Positions 1-8,037 of a DNA stretch of 64,000 nt are shown piece by piece. Made by a program: the position numbers and the translations under genes. Location: NCBI GenBank assembly GCA_016191785.1, contig JACPVJ010000197.1, forward strand, positions 1-64,000, read 5' to 3'. Numbering within the stretch: the first letter of the stretch is position 1; each line of letters starts with the position of its first letter. The stretch comes from Myxococcales bacterium. Lineage in GTDB: Bacteria; Myxococcota_A; Polyangia; Polyangiales; Polyangiaceae. The notes beneath the pieces are model-generated. The model saw only the letters and a program-made list of their open reading frames with translations. It was not told where the DNA came from and ran no database searches.

Positions 1-84
1 CGCTCGGCGCGCCACCGCCGCTCGGCGCGCCACCGCCGCTCGGCGCGCCACCACCGCTCGGCGCGCCACCACCACTCGGCGTCC
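1..84. repeat. 18-bp tandem repeat encoding PSGGGA
   Basis: Four 18-bp units (unit begins CGCTCGGCGCGCCACC) occupy 1-72, followed by a diverged fifth unit. Units 1-2 and 3-4 differ at one base near the end. The unit length is a multiple of three, so the array only lengthens the linker of the lipoprotein on the minus strand. The array continues past the left edge. Confidence 0.9.
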
Positions 85-274
85 CGGCACTGCCTCCCCC
101 GCCGGCCACCCCTCCCCCGCCCGGCACGCCGCCCGAGCCACCGGAGCTTGCGCCGCCCGCGCCCCCGACGCCTGAGTTCCCGCCCGTAGCGCCTCCGCCA
201 CTCGACTCGTCGCTCCCGCACGCGGCCAGACACCCCAAACCGCAAACCGACGCAACGACGAACCAAGTCTTCAT
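1..274 (-). CDS. Gly-rich lipoprotein, N-terminal part (runs off left edge)
   Basis: The reading frame starts with ATG at 274 on the minus strand and stays open to base 1, so only the first 91 residues are present. Residues 1-19 form a lipoprotein signal (MKTWFVVAS then a hydrophobic stretch, lipobox LAAC with the acylated Cys at 19). The rest is a Gly/Ser/Ala-rich linker that ends in a six-residue repeat (PSGGGA) encoded by an 18-bp tandem repeat. Such linkers are common on surface lipoproteins of myxobacteria and usually lead to a Cys-rich or enzymatic domain, which lies outside this window. Function cannot be assigned. The neighbour at 383 is divergent, and the 108 bp between them should hold both promoters. 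Confidence 0.75.
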   Translation of the reverse strand, partial: MKTWFVVASVCGLGCLAACGSDESSGGGATGGNSGVGGAGGASSGGSGGVPGGGGVAGGGGSAGTPSGGGAPSGGGAPSGGGAPSGGGAPS

Positions 275-382
275 CTTGCCCTCTGCGAGCCAGCATACGC
301 CACGTTGCGACGTCGTGCTCGCGGCCAATTCCGAGCACGGCGACGACCGCCACGGCGTGACCGAGCGTGCTAGCCTTGCCAA

Positions 383-1702
383 GTGCACTGGCGGCGGCTC
401 TCGACAGCGCTCTCGTCGACGACGCTCGCGCTGGTGGTGAGCTGCTCGCTGACCTCGAATCTGGACGATCTCTCGTCGGGCGAGGCCGTCCCCGGCGCGT
501 GCGGCGAGGGTCAGACGGTCTGCGGCGGAAAGTGCGTCGACACCCGGACCGACCCGAGCCACTGCGGCGGCTGCCAGGCCGAGTGCACGGCGCCGGCGGG
601 CGGCACGGCGGTGTGCGCGGCCGGGCAGTGCGACTTCGCCTGCAAACCCAAGGAGCGCTGCGGCGCCGCGTGCGTGGACACGAGCAACGACCTCGGGCAC
701 TGCGGCGAGTGTGGGAAGGCCTGCTCGTCCACCGCCGGGACGGTCGCGGCGTGTGTGAACGGCGCGTGCACAGCGAGCTGCGTGGCAGGCTTCAAGAGCT
801 GCGATGGCGCGTGCATCGATCCGAACAGCGATCCGGCCCACTGCGGCGGCTGCGGGAAGCCGTGTGCCGGCGGCCTGGTGTGCGCCAACGGGCAGTGCAG
901 CACTAGCTGCCCCAGCGGCCTGACCAACTGCAACGGCGCTTGCGTGGACGTGGGCAAGAGCGCGAGCCACTGCGGAAAGTGCGATAACCCGTGCCCCGGC
1001 GGCGCTGGGGGCCAGGCCAACTGCGTGGCGGGCGCCTGCGCGCTGACGTGCTCCGGGGGGCTCGCTCCCTGCGGAGGCAGCTGCGTCGATACCAGCACCG
1101 CCGTGAGCCACTGCGGCGCGTGTGGGAAGGTGTGTACGGCACCCACGGGTGCAGCCGCGACCTGCAGCAGCGGCGCGTGCGGCTTCGTGTGCGGGCTGGG
1201 GCTCGCGAAGTGCGCCTCGAGCTGCGTGAACACCCAGACCGATCCGAAGAACTGCGGCGGGTGCGGGGTTACGTGCGGGTCGGGCCAAGCCTGCTCGAGC
1301 GGGTCGTGTCAGACCACCTGCGCAGGGACCCTGTGCAACGGCTCGTGCGTCAACCTGAGCACCAGCACCAGCCACTGTGGTAGCTGCGGCAACGCTTGCA
1401 CGCCGCCCGCCAACGCCAGCGCGACGTGTTCGAGCGGCGCGTGCGGGTTCACGTGCACCGGCGGCTACACCAAGTGCGGCTCGTCGTGCGTCAACCTGAA
1501 CAGCAGCCCGAGCAACTGCGGGGCCTGTGGCACCGTCTGCAATGCACCGAAGAGCGGCGCGGCGGTCTGTAGCTCGGGAAGCTGCAGCGTCTCGTGCAAC
1601 ATTGGCTACTCGGTGTGCGCCGGCACTGCCTGCTGTTCTCAGACCCAGAAGTGCTGCCCTGACGGCTACTGCACGTGCGCCTCGTGCAACTGTCCGGTCT
1701 GA
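383..1702 (+). CDS. Cys-rich repeat lipoprotein, 8 tandem repeats
   Basis: This predicted surface lipoprotein has 439 residues and starts at GTG 383. Residues 1-21 are a signal peptide with lipobox VVSC. The mature part holds eight imperfect repeats of about 45 residues with the pattern CxGxCVDTxTDPxHCGGCGxxC. A C-terminal block contains adjacent Cys pairs (ACC, KCC, CTCASCNC). The regular Cys spacing implies a chain of small disulphide-knotted modules like those seen in many myxobacterial extracellular proteins, whose function is unknown. The gene is followed after 43 bp by an EAL-domain gene on the same strand. A second protein with the same architecture plan lies at 35152. Confidence 0.85.
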   Translation: MHWRRLSTALSSTTLALVVSCSLTSNLDDLSSGEAVPGACGEGQTVCGGKCVDTRTDPSHCGGCQAECTAPAGGTAVCAAGQCDFACKPKERCGAACVDTSNDLGHCGECGKACSSTAGTVAACVNGACTASCVAGFKSCDGACIDPNSDPAHCGGCGKPCAGGLVCANGQCSTSCPSGLTNCNGACVDVGKSASHCGKCDNPCPGGAGGQANCVAGACALTCSGGLAPCGGSCVDTSTAVSHCGACGKVCTAPTGAAATCSSGACGFVCGLGLAKCASSCVNTQTDPKNCGGCGVTCGSGQACSSGSCQTTCAGTLCNGSCVNLSTSTSHCGSCGNACTPPANASATCSSGACGFTCTGGYTKCGSSCVNLNSSPSNCGACGTVCNAPKSGAAVCSSGSCSVSCNIGYSVCAGTACCSQTQKCCPDGYCTCASCNCPV

Positions 1703-1745
1703 ATGGCTTGAAGTGCCGCTGGCGGCTGCGTACGCTTCGAGGTTC

Positions 1746-2831
1746 ATGTCAAAGCCGAAGCTCACCTGGACCTCGGACTCGCTGACCGGTGTGCGAGAGA
1801 TCCTTCGCGAGGACATCCGGGTGGTGTACCAGCCGATCGTCGACACCAGTACCGGCGCTCTGTTCGCACACGAGGTGCTCGTGCGCTGCCGCCGTCCGAG
1901 CCTGGCCTCGCCCCTGGCGCTGTTCGCGCGCGCGGTGGCCGAGCGGGCCACCGGGCGGCTCGGCCGCTTGATCCGCGACGTCGCGTTCGGTGAGCAACCG
2001 GAGCTTCCGCTGTTCGTCAACCTGCACCCCGACGAGCTCAGCTCGCGCTGGCTGATCCAGCCCGACGACCCGATCGGTTTTCATGCTGCCGGGGTGTACC
2101 TGGAGATCACCGAGGCCGCCGCCTTCAGCCACTTCGACCTGTGCTCGAGCGTGCTCAAAGAGCTGTGCGCCCGCACCGGCGCGCACCTGGTGGTGGACGA
2201 CTTCGGCGCGGGCTACTCGAACATCTCGCGCATCTTGGATCTGGAGCCGGCGGTGGTGAAGCTCGACCTCGCCTTGATCCGCGACATTCACCAGAAGCCA
2301 CGACAGCGGGCCGTGGTGGCACACATGGTCGCGCTGTGCCGGGACCTGGGCTGTCAGATCGTGGCCGAGGGCGTCGAGACCGTGGACGAGCTTTCGGCGG
2401 TGCGGGACCTGGGCGTCCAGCTGGCCCAGGGCTTCTTGCTGGCGCGACCCGAGAACCCGCCGCCGGCGGTGAACTGGCCCGACCAGATGGGGCGAGTGCT
2501 GCGCGTGGCGTCAGCCGATCGCGCACCCCTGCCGCGCGAGTCCACCAGTCGCCGCGCGCCGACCTTGCCCGCCGGCATGCCCAAGCTCTCGATCCCGGGG
2601 ACCCCCCGCGTGAACCTGGAGGAAGTGGTCCGGATCTCGCATTCGGAAGAGCTTCGGCCCAAACTGCGGCCCAAGGTGCAGCCACACCCGGCGCCCGCGG
2701 CCCGGAAGAGCACCGCGCCCACGTTGCGGCCCAAGCCCAGGAACGTCAGCCGCACCCCCGAGGCGCGCGAGACGGTGGGCCCGAAGCGCAAGGCCACACT
2801 CAAGGGCGTGCGACGCTCATCGCGATCTTGA
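1746..2831 (+). CDS. EAL-domain c-di-GMP phosphodiesterase
   Basis: This 361-residue cytoplasmic protein has an EAL domain at about residues 15-260. The signature is EVL (E43), followed by [30 protein letters not shown] and a final QGFLLARP. All acidic, Asn and Lys positions that bind metal and substrate in active EAL enzymes appear to be kept, so hydrolysis of c-di-GMP to pGpG is likely. There is no sensory domain before the EAL. Residues 270-361 form a basic, Pro-rich tail (RPK repeats) that may bind nucleic acid or a partner. I chose ATG 1746 because the frame upstream of it overlaps the preceding gene and shows no conserved features. Confidence 0.88.
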   Translation: MSKPKLTWTSDSLTGVREILREDIRVVYQPIVDTSTGALFAHEVLVRCRRPSLASPLALFARAVAERATGRLGRLIRDVAFGEQPELPLFVNLHPDELSSRWLIQPDDPIGFHAAGVYLEITEAAAFSHFDLCSSVLKELCARTGAHLVVDDFGAGYSNISRILDLEPAVVKLDLALIRDIHQKPRQRAVVAHMVALCRDLGCQIVAEGVETVDELSAVRDLGVQLAQGFLLARPENPPPAVNWPDQMGRVLRVASADRAPLPRESTSRRAPTLPAGMPKLSIPGTPRVNLEEVVRISHSEELRPKLRPKVQPHPAPAARKSTAPTLRPKPRNVSRTPEARETVGPKRKATLKGVRRSSRS

Positions 2832-2877
2832 TCGCGCTGGTCGCCGCCGCACGACCCTGCTACCTCGGGGCTCTCTG

Positions 2878-3507
2878 ATGGCGAGCCTGAACCCCTTCCG
2901 CGTCGTGTTCGACCACTACCATCGGACCAACCCGGCCCCACGCCACCAGCGGATCTCGGACGCGCTGTCGGCGCACATCGGCAAGGCCGCGTCACTGCTC
3001 GACGTGGGCTGCGGCAACGGTGCGCTGACTCAAGAAGTGGCGAGCAAGGTCGGGGCCTCGCGCGTCGAGGGCGTCGACGTGGTGCTCCGCGCCGAGAACC
3101 ACATCGACGTGAAGCTCTACGACGGCCGGACGCTACCCCACGCCGACCAGTCGTTCGACGCGGTGATGATCGTGGACGTGCTGCATCACTGCGAGGACCC
3201 GGCCGCCGTGCTGCGCGAGTGCGTGCGGGTGGCCAAGCAAGTGGTGGTGGTGAAGGACCACTTCGCCTTTGGCCCGGTCAGCCACAAGATCCTCCATTTC
3301 ATGGACCTGTTCGGGAACGCGAAGGACTCGATCCACGTCCGCGGCATTTACTTCTCGCCGGAACGCTGGGTCGAAATGGCAGACCTCGCGGGCGCGCGCA
3401 TCTCCGAGCTGCGCTGGCCGATGAAGATGCACGACCTGCCCTGGCGCCTGCTGGCCTGGTCGGAGCTCCAGTTCACGGCCAAGCTCGTCCCGCTCCGCCC
3501 GGCGTAG
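2878..3507 (+). CDS. Class I SAM-dependent methyltransferase
   Basis: The protein has 209 residues. Motif [10 protein letters not shown], sits near residues 40-48. It is followed by an acidic residue at the end of strand 2 (VEGVDV) and the post-motif [13 protein letters not shown], typical of the Methyltransf_11 group of small-molecule or lipid methyltransferases. The substrate is unknown. The next gene (3572) begins 64 bp downstream and also carries a methyltransferase-like domain, joined to a glycosyltransferase, so a role in modifying a cell-surface glycan or lipid is a reasonable inference. Confidence 0.85.
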   Translation: MASLNPFRVVFDHYHRTNPAPRHQRISDALSAHIGKAASLLDVGCGNGALTQEVASKVGASRVEGVDVVLRAENHIDVKLYDGRTLPHADQSFDAVMIVDVLHHCEDPAAVLRECVRVAKQVVVVKDHFAFGPVSHKILHFMDLFGNAKDSIHVRGIYFSPERWVEMADLAGARISELRWPMKMHDLPWRLLAWSELQFTAKLVPLRPA

Positions 3508-3571
3508 GGGCCGAAATCCGGGGAAAGACCCGCTCGGCGGCGCCGAGACCATGGTATGAGCCGCCCGTCGC

Positions 3572-4912
3572 ATGGTCCCCGTTCTGAAGGAAACCAACTT
3601 CGCCCTGGTCGAGAACCTGGGTCGACCGCGCAGCGCGCTGTTCGTGGGCGTCGGAGTCGCCGAGAGCGCGTCCGCGCTCAGGACCCTGGGCGCGAAGGTC
3701 GTTGCGCTCGAGGGCTCGGACGAGCTGCTGGACCGCGCCGTCGACCTGGTGCCCGAGGTCCACTCGGTCGATCTCCGCAAGAGCGAGGTCTTTCGTGCGA
3801 CCGAGGGGCGCCGCTTCGACCTGGTGGCGGTCGAGGGTGGCTGCGAGCAGGTTCCCAATCTGATCGACTTCTTCCAGGGCGCCCGCGAGCACCTGGTGGA
3901 CGGCGGTCACCTGGTGGTGTCGTTCGCGGCGGGCAGCGGCCCGTCGCGCGGCGCGGTGAAGTCCGCGCTCGAGAGCGCCGGGTTCGAGGTGATGCGCTAC
4001 GACATGAACCCGCGCTTCCTCCGGGCCGAGCTGACGCGGGCGGCCAAGGCGGTGGACGACCTACGGATCGCCCACACCACGTCGTTCCGCTACACCCGAC
4101 AGCTGGCCCGCCCGATGGAAAAGCTGGTGGCGATGCGGGACCCGGATCGCTTCGCTTCCGACCACGTGTGGGTGGCGCGGCTTCCGCCGAAGCGCGGCCC
4201 GCTCTCGCTGACCGTGGGCATGCTCACGCTCAACGAGATCGAGAGCGTCGAGCGCATGATCGACGACATTCGCGCGGTGGCCCCCGACGCCAAGATCTTG
4301 CTGGTCGACAGCTCGAGTGACAAGACGCCGGAGCTGGCCAAGACCAAGGGCGCGCGGGTGGTGCGCCAGCTGCCGCCGCAAGGCCACGGCCCCGCGATGG
4401 AGCGGCTGATGTACGAGGCCGCACAAGACACCGAAGCGCTGATCTACCTGGACTGCGATTTCACCTACCCGACCGAGATGATCCCGGTGATTCGCCGGGT
4501 GCTGGAGGACGGCGCGGACGTGGTGAACGCCAGCCGCACGGCGAAATTCCAAGAGGCCATGCCGCTGCCGAACTTCTTGGCCAACCGCTTCATGGCGGCC
4601 TCGGCCCAGGTCGCCCACGGTCTGCCGACCACCGACGTCCACAGCGGCATGCGCGGCTACCGTTGCTCGATGATCCGCGGGTTCTCGTTCGACGGCTCGG
4701 GCGACGCGATCCCGCTCGACACGCTGATTCTCCCGGCCAAGAGCGGCTACCGCGTGGTCGAGTTCCCGATCGACTACAAAGAGCGGATGGGCGTCTCGAA
4801 GCTGGCCAAGGTCCGGGGCGTTCTCTGGACGTACATCCGCATCGCCGGCGCGTTCGGCCACGGTCGACGCGTCGGGGGCCGGCACAGTCACTACGACCGT
4901 CGACGAAACTGA
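3572..4912 (+). CDS. Fusion: methyltransferase-like domain + GT2 glycosyltransferase
   Basis: This 446-residue two-domain protein has a Rossmann-like N-terminal part (about 1-200) that resembles a SAM methyltransferase: a Gly-rich loop FVGVGVAES, an acidic end of strand 2 (VALEGSD), and a later strand LVAVEGG. Residues 210-430 are a family 2 glycosyltransferase of the dolichyl-phosphate-mannose-synthase type: LTVGMLTLNE, LLVDSSS, and a DxD-type motif DCD at 294-296 in LIYLDCDFTYP. No membrane segment is evident after the catalytic domain. GT2 enzymes of this type transfer a sugar from a nucleotide donor to a polyprenyl phosphate or lipid. The fusion suggests glycosylation and methylation of the same acceptor. 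Whether the N-terminal domain still binds SAM is uncertain. Confidence 0.8.
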   Translation: MVPVLKETNFALVENLGRPRSALFVGVGVAESASALRTLGAKVVALEGSDELLDRAVDLVPEVHSVDLRKSEVFRATEGRRFDLVAVEGGCEQVPNLIDFFQGAREHLVDGGHLVVSFAAGSGPSRGAVKSALESAGFEVMRYDMNPRFLRAELTRAAKAVDDLRIAHTTSFRYTRQLARPMEKLVAMRDPDRFASDHVWVARLPPKRGPLSLTVGMLTLNEIESVERMIDDIRAVAPDAKILLVDSSSDKTPELAKTKGARVVRQLPPQGHGPAMERLMYEAAQDTEALIYLDCDFTYPTEMIPVIRRVLEDGADVVNASRTAKFQEAMPLPNFLANRFMAASAQVAHGLPTTDVHSGMRGYRCSMIRGFSFDGSGDAIPLDTLILPAKSGYRVVEFPIDYKERMGVSKLAKVRGVLWTYIRIAGAFGHGRRVGGRHSHYDRRRN

Positions 4913-4919
4913 GGGGACC

Positions 4920-5897
4920 TTGGCCTGGCTCTCGGCGGTGCGCGAGTGGTTCCTTCTGCGTGAGGCAGAGCGCCTGGCCGAAGGCTGCACCGACGACGCA
5001 CGCGCGGAGGTTCGCGTGCTCGGCGCGGGCATCGACGCCCGCGCCAAGATGGCGCGCGAGGCTGCGGACGAGCATTTCGACGCGGTGTCGGTGGTGTTGC
5101 TCGCGCAAGCGCTGGAGCTCGCGACCTCCGCGGTGTTGATCGGCAAAGGCGAGCTCGCGTGCGGCAGCGTGCTCGGCCGGGCCGAGTTGATTCGGCGGCT
5201 CGAATCGGGGGAACTCGCGGAGCTGGGGCTTTCCGAGAGCCTGGTGGAGCTGGCCGAGATCGTCGCGAGCGATGACCCCTCGCGCGTCGATCGGCTGGAG
5301 CCGCAACGGAGGCGCGACGCCATCGCGCTGCTCTCGGCGTCGCTGAAGCGAGTCCGGAAGCGCTACGAGGTGCGGACCCGGCGGCGGATTCGGGTGTTGC
5401 GCTGGCTGCGTCTCTCTGGGCTCGGGCTCTTGCTCTTGGCCATGCTGACCGGCGGCGTGGTCTGGGCGCTCATGCCCAGCAACGTGGCCCGCGGAAAACC
5501 GGTCACGGCCAGCAGCGTGCGGGCCGGCACGCCGTCGCCCGGGGGGCTGACCGACGGCGAGGTGACCGACGGGTATGGCGCGCACACCGAGAACGACGGC
5601 AAGGCCTGGTTCACGGTGGATCTGCTCGTGCCCCATCGAATCGATCGCGTCATCGTCCATCACCGCGGCGATGGCTATCACTCGGATCCGCTGCCGCTGG
5701 CGCTCGAGCTCTCGCTGGACGGTCAGACCTTCCAGCGCGCCGCCCTGCGCGACGGCACGTTCACCCACAAAAAGCCGTGGCGGGTGAAGCTCGGCGGGCA
5801 GACCGCGCGCTACGTTCGCCTGCGCGTGGATCGCAAGGACCCGAACAGCTACCTCGCGCTGGGCGAGGTCGAGGTCTACGGCAAGCCGTCGCGCTGA
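4920..5897 (+). CDS. Membrane-anchored discoidin (F5/8 type C) domain protein
   Basis: This 325-residue protein has a charged helical cytoplasmic region (1-160) and a single membrane span near 165-186 (SGLGLLLLAMLTG). An extracytoplasmic C-terminal domain (190-322) reads as an F5/8 type C or discoidin fold: NVARGKPVTASS at its start, then GYGAHTEND, WFTVDLL, IDRVIVHHR and VRLRV. Such domains bind carbohydrates or lipids. I chose TTG 4920, which lies just behind a GAGGGG sequence (4911-4916) and directly after the stop of the upstream gene. GTG 4938 is an alternative start. The tight spacing suggests co-transcription with the glycosyltransferase fusion. Confidence 0.75.
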   Translation: MAWLSAVREWFLLREAERLAEGCTDDARAEVRVLGAGIDARAKMAREAADEHFDAVSVVLLAQALELATSAVLIGKGELACGSVLGRAELIRRLESGELAELGLSESLVELAEIVASDDPSRVDRLEPQRRRDAIALLSASLKRVRKRYEVRTRRRIRVLRWLRLSGLGLLLLAMLTGGVVWALMPSNVARGKPVTASSVRAGTPSPGGLTDGEVTDGYGAHTENDGKAWFTVDLLVPHRIDRVIVHHRGDGYHSDPLPLALELSLDGQTFQRAALRDGTFTHKKPWRVKLGGQTARYVRLRVDRKDPNSYLALGEVEVYGKPSR

Positions 5898-5903
5898 GCG
5901 GCG

Positions 5904-6668
5904 TCAGGCCTTCCGCGCGACCACCAGGTACCCGAGGCTCTCGGTCGGGTCGTCGACGACGTGCTCCAGGGCGCGCGCCGCGGCAGCGGTGAAGACCATT
6001 GCGGGGACCACGAAGGGGACTGCCGCGAAGTTGGGACCCGCGCGTGTGGCGGCCTCGTGGGGGAGCTTGCCCACGACTTGCCCGAGCGCCTGCAAGCGAG
6101 CCACGCGAAACGCGAGGTAGCTGTTGATCTTGTGGGCGATCAGGCTGGGCAGCGAGCCGTAGGGCGTGAGGCGCTCGACCTCGAATCCAGCGCGCTCGCA
6201 GAGCAGGCGCAAGCCGTGGGGCGAGAACCGGAAGTAGTCGTGGGGCTCTTCGTGGATGCGGAACGAGAACGGGGCGGTCATGATCAGCACGCCGCCGCGT
6301 TTCAGGACCCGCGCGATCTCGGAGACGACGGTGGCCGGGCTCTCGGTGTGCTCGAGCACGTCGATGTTGATCGCGCTGTCGAAGCTCTCATCGGGGAAGG
6401 GCAGCGTCACCCCATCGTAGTATACGTCCGGCTTGCGCTCCCGCTGTGCGGCGTGCGTCCTGTCGAAAGCCGTGCCGTACTCGACGCCCACGTGCTCGCT
6501 CACGTAGGGCGCAAAGAGCTCGAGGTACGGCTTCTCGCCGCAGCCGACGTCGATCAAGCGCCCGCGGGCGAGCGGCGCCACTTTCGGCAGCACTCGGCGC
6601 TGCCAGGTCAGGTGCATGTCGACGTAGTCGGCGGGGAGCCTCGCCAACCGTTTCAGGGTTTCGTTCAC
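5904..6668 (-). CDS. Class I SAM-dependent methyltransferase
   Basis: The protein has 254 residues. Motif I, LIDVGCGEKPY, is at about 38-48. VGVEYG ends strand 2 and FDSAINIDVLEHTES follows, which fits the UbiE/Methyltransf_11 group. A PHDYFRFSPHG segment is typical of methyltransferases found in polysaccharide and lipid biosynthesis loci. GTG 6668 has a good ribosome site (GGAGG, 8 nt upstream). The gene lies 13 bp behind the GT-C-like membrane protein and ends convergently 6 bp from the discoidin gene. It is probably part of the same envelope-modification cluster. The substrate is unknown. Confidence 0.85.
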   Translation of the reverse strand: MNETLKRLARLPADYVDMHLTWQRRVLPKVAPLARGRLIDVGCGEKPYLELFAPYVSEHVGVEYGTAFDRTHAAQRERKPDVYYDGVTLPFPDESFDSAINIDVLEHTESPATVVSEIARVLKRGGVLIMTAPFSFRIHEEPHDYFRFSPHGLRLLCERAGFEVERLTPYGSLPSLIAHKINSYLAFRVARLQALGQVVGKLPHEAATRAGPNFAAVPFVVPAMVFTAAAARALEHVVDDPTESLGYLVVARKA

Positions 6669-6681
6669 TGAAAATCCTCCG

Positions 6682-7974
6682 CTACCAGGCCCTCATCCAC
6701 TGCTGCACGTGGCACTTGACCAGGCGGTTAGGCCCGAGCCCGCCGACGAAATCGCACATGTCCACCTGGAAGTAGTGGAACAGGCTGGCCGCGAGCCACA
6801 CGGCCAAGATCACCGGCCGGCGCTGGAGCGCAGCCGCCAGGGCAAAGAAGATCAAGAGCGCCATGATGGTGTAGCGATTCATGCCCGCGAACGCGATCCC
6901 CGACGAACCGAGCAGGCTGATGGCCATGCCGAGGCCCGCCTGACCGTAGAAGAAGACCTGCTCCGGGACGAAGACCCCGCGCATCGCGCGGCGGTGTCCG
7001 AACAGGAAGACGATGGTCACGAGCAGCAGCACCACGACCTCGTGCAGCGGGTGGTCGATGCCACGCAGCACCCACTCGAGCTTGGGCCAGAGCGCCGCCA
7101 GCGGGTCCGGCGAGTGGGCATAGGCCTGCGAGTGGGCGTTCGAGTAGAGGAACGGATCCCCGAAGCGCCACCAGTGGTAGCCCATCACTGCCATCACGCC
7201 CCACCCCGAAAGCGGCATGGCGATGATGCGCGAGAGCCAGCCCCAGATGCTGGTCGGTCGCACCACGAACAGCGAGACCAAGAGCGTGAGCGCGAAGGCG
7301 AGCCCCGTGCCCGCCGCGTTGATGCGCAGCGCCGTGGCCGCCCCGGCGAACAGCGCGCCGAGCAGCCACCAGCGCCGATGCAGGGCCAAAAACGCGCACA
7401 GCGTGAAGAGCAGCGCGGGGGGCTCGGTCAAGATCGAGACCAGCGTGTAGCCGGTCGAAAACGCGTTGAAGAGCAGGAATGCGATCCACGTCACGCGCAG
7501 GCCGAACACGTCGACGACCGATTTGCCGGTCCACAGGAACAAGAACCAGAAGCTGCAGAAGAGCGAGACCGCAAGCAGCGAGTAGTCGACCGGCAGCCCC
7601 GTGGCCCACATCACACCCCGGCCGAGCAGGGAGTACGTCGGGTAGAACGTGATGTCGCAGCGGGTGAAGTAGGGGCGCAGGTCGGTTCCAGCCGGAAGGG
7701 CCTTCGGGCACTGCGAGTACCCGCGGAGCGAGACCGCCATGTAGTGGGCGGCGTCCCAGCGCGCGACCACGAGGCGGTCCCAGTTCGTGGGGCGATGCTG
7801 AGTCGGATCTTCCAGCGCGGGCGCCTGACCCGGCGCCGAGTTGAACGGCATGTCGTAGCGGCTGGTCGCCATGTACGAAAAGGCGCCCAGGTGCGCCGCG
7901 AGCACCAGCGCAGCCACGACCAGGCGGAAGGGGATCGACTGAACGACGCGCCCAATGCCCGGGAACCGAACCAT
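6682..7974 (-). CDS. GT-C-type membrane glycosyltransferase, PIG-V-like
   Basis: This is a polytopic membrane protein of 430 residues with about ten hydrophobic spans. After the first span there is an extracytoplasmic loop with RWDAAHY followed by GYS. This matches the WD-containing loop that GPI mannosyltransferase II (PIG-V)-like bacterial proteins use for catalysis. Such enzymes use polyprenyl-phosphate sugars on the outer face of the inner membrane. Directly downstream is a methyltransferase (13 bp), and upstream is another large membrane protein of GT-C type. The family call rests on the loop motif and topology only. Confidence 0.7.
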   Translation of the reverse strand: MVRFPGIGRVVQSIPFRLVVAALVLAAHLGAFSYMATSRYDMPFNSAPGQAPALEDPTQHRPTNWDRLVVARWDAAHYMAVSLRGYSQCPKALPAGTDLRPYFTRCDITFYPTYSLLGRGVMWATGLPVDYSLLAVSLFCSFWFLFLWTGKSVVDVFGLRVTWIAFLLFNAFSTGYTLVSILTEPPALLFTLCAFLALHRRWWLLGALFAGAATALRINAAGTGLAFALTLLVSLFVVRPTSIWGWLSRIIAMPLSGWGVMAVMGYHWWRFGDPFLYSNAHSQAYAHSPDPLAALWPKLEWVLRGIDHPLHEVVVLLLVTIVFLFGHRRAMRGVFVPEQVFFYGQAGLGMAISLLGSSGIAFAGMNRYTIMALLIFFALAAALQRRPVILAVWLAASLFHYFQVDMCDFVGGLGPNRLVKCHVQQWMRAW

Positions 7975-8037
7975 CGCGGCGTTCTTACACCGCCCCGGGG
8001 CTCGCCGTCTAACACCGAACGGCGCTCGGCCGACGGG

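Noticed and set aside
1-84. CRISPR-like array at the left edge
   Set aside because: The 18-bp units are contiguous with no spacers and stay in frame in a Gly-rich linker.
1527-1745. Upstream extension of the EAL protein
   Set aside because: It overlaps the Cys-rich gene and has an Ala/Arg-rich shadow sequence. ATG 1746 gives a compact protein with the EAL motifs in the normal place.
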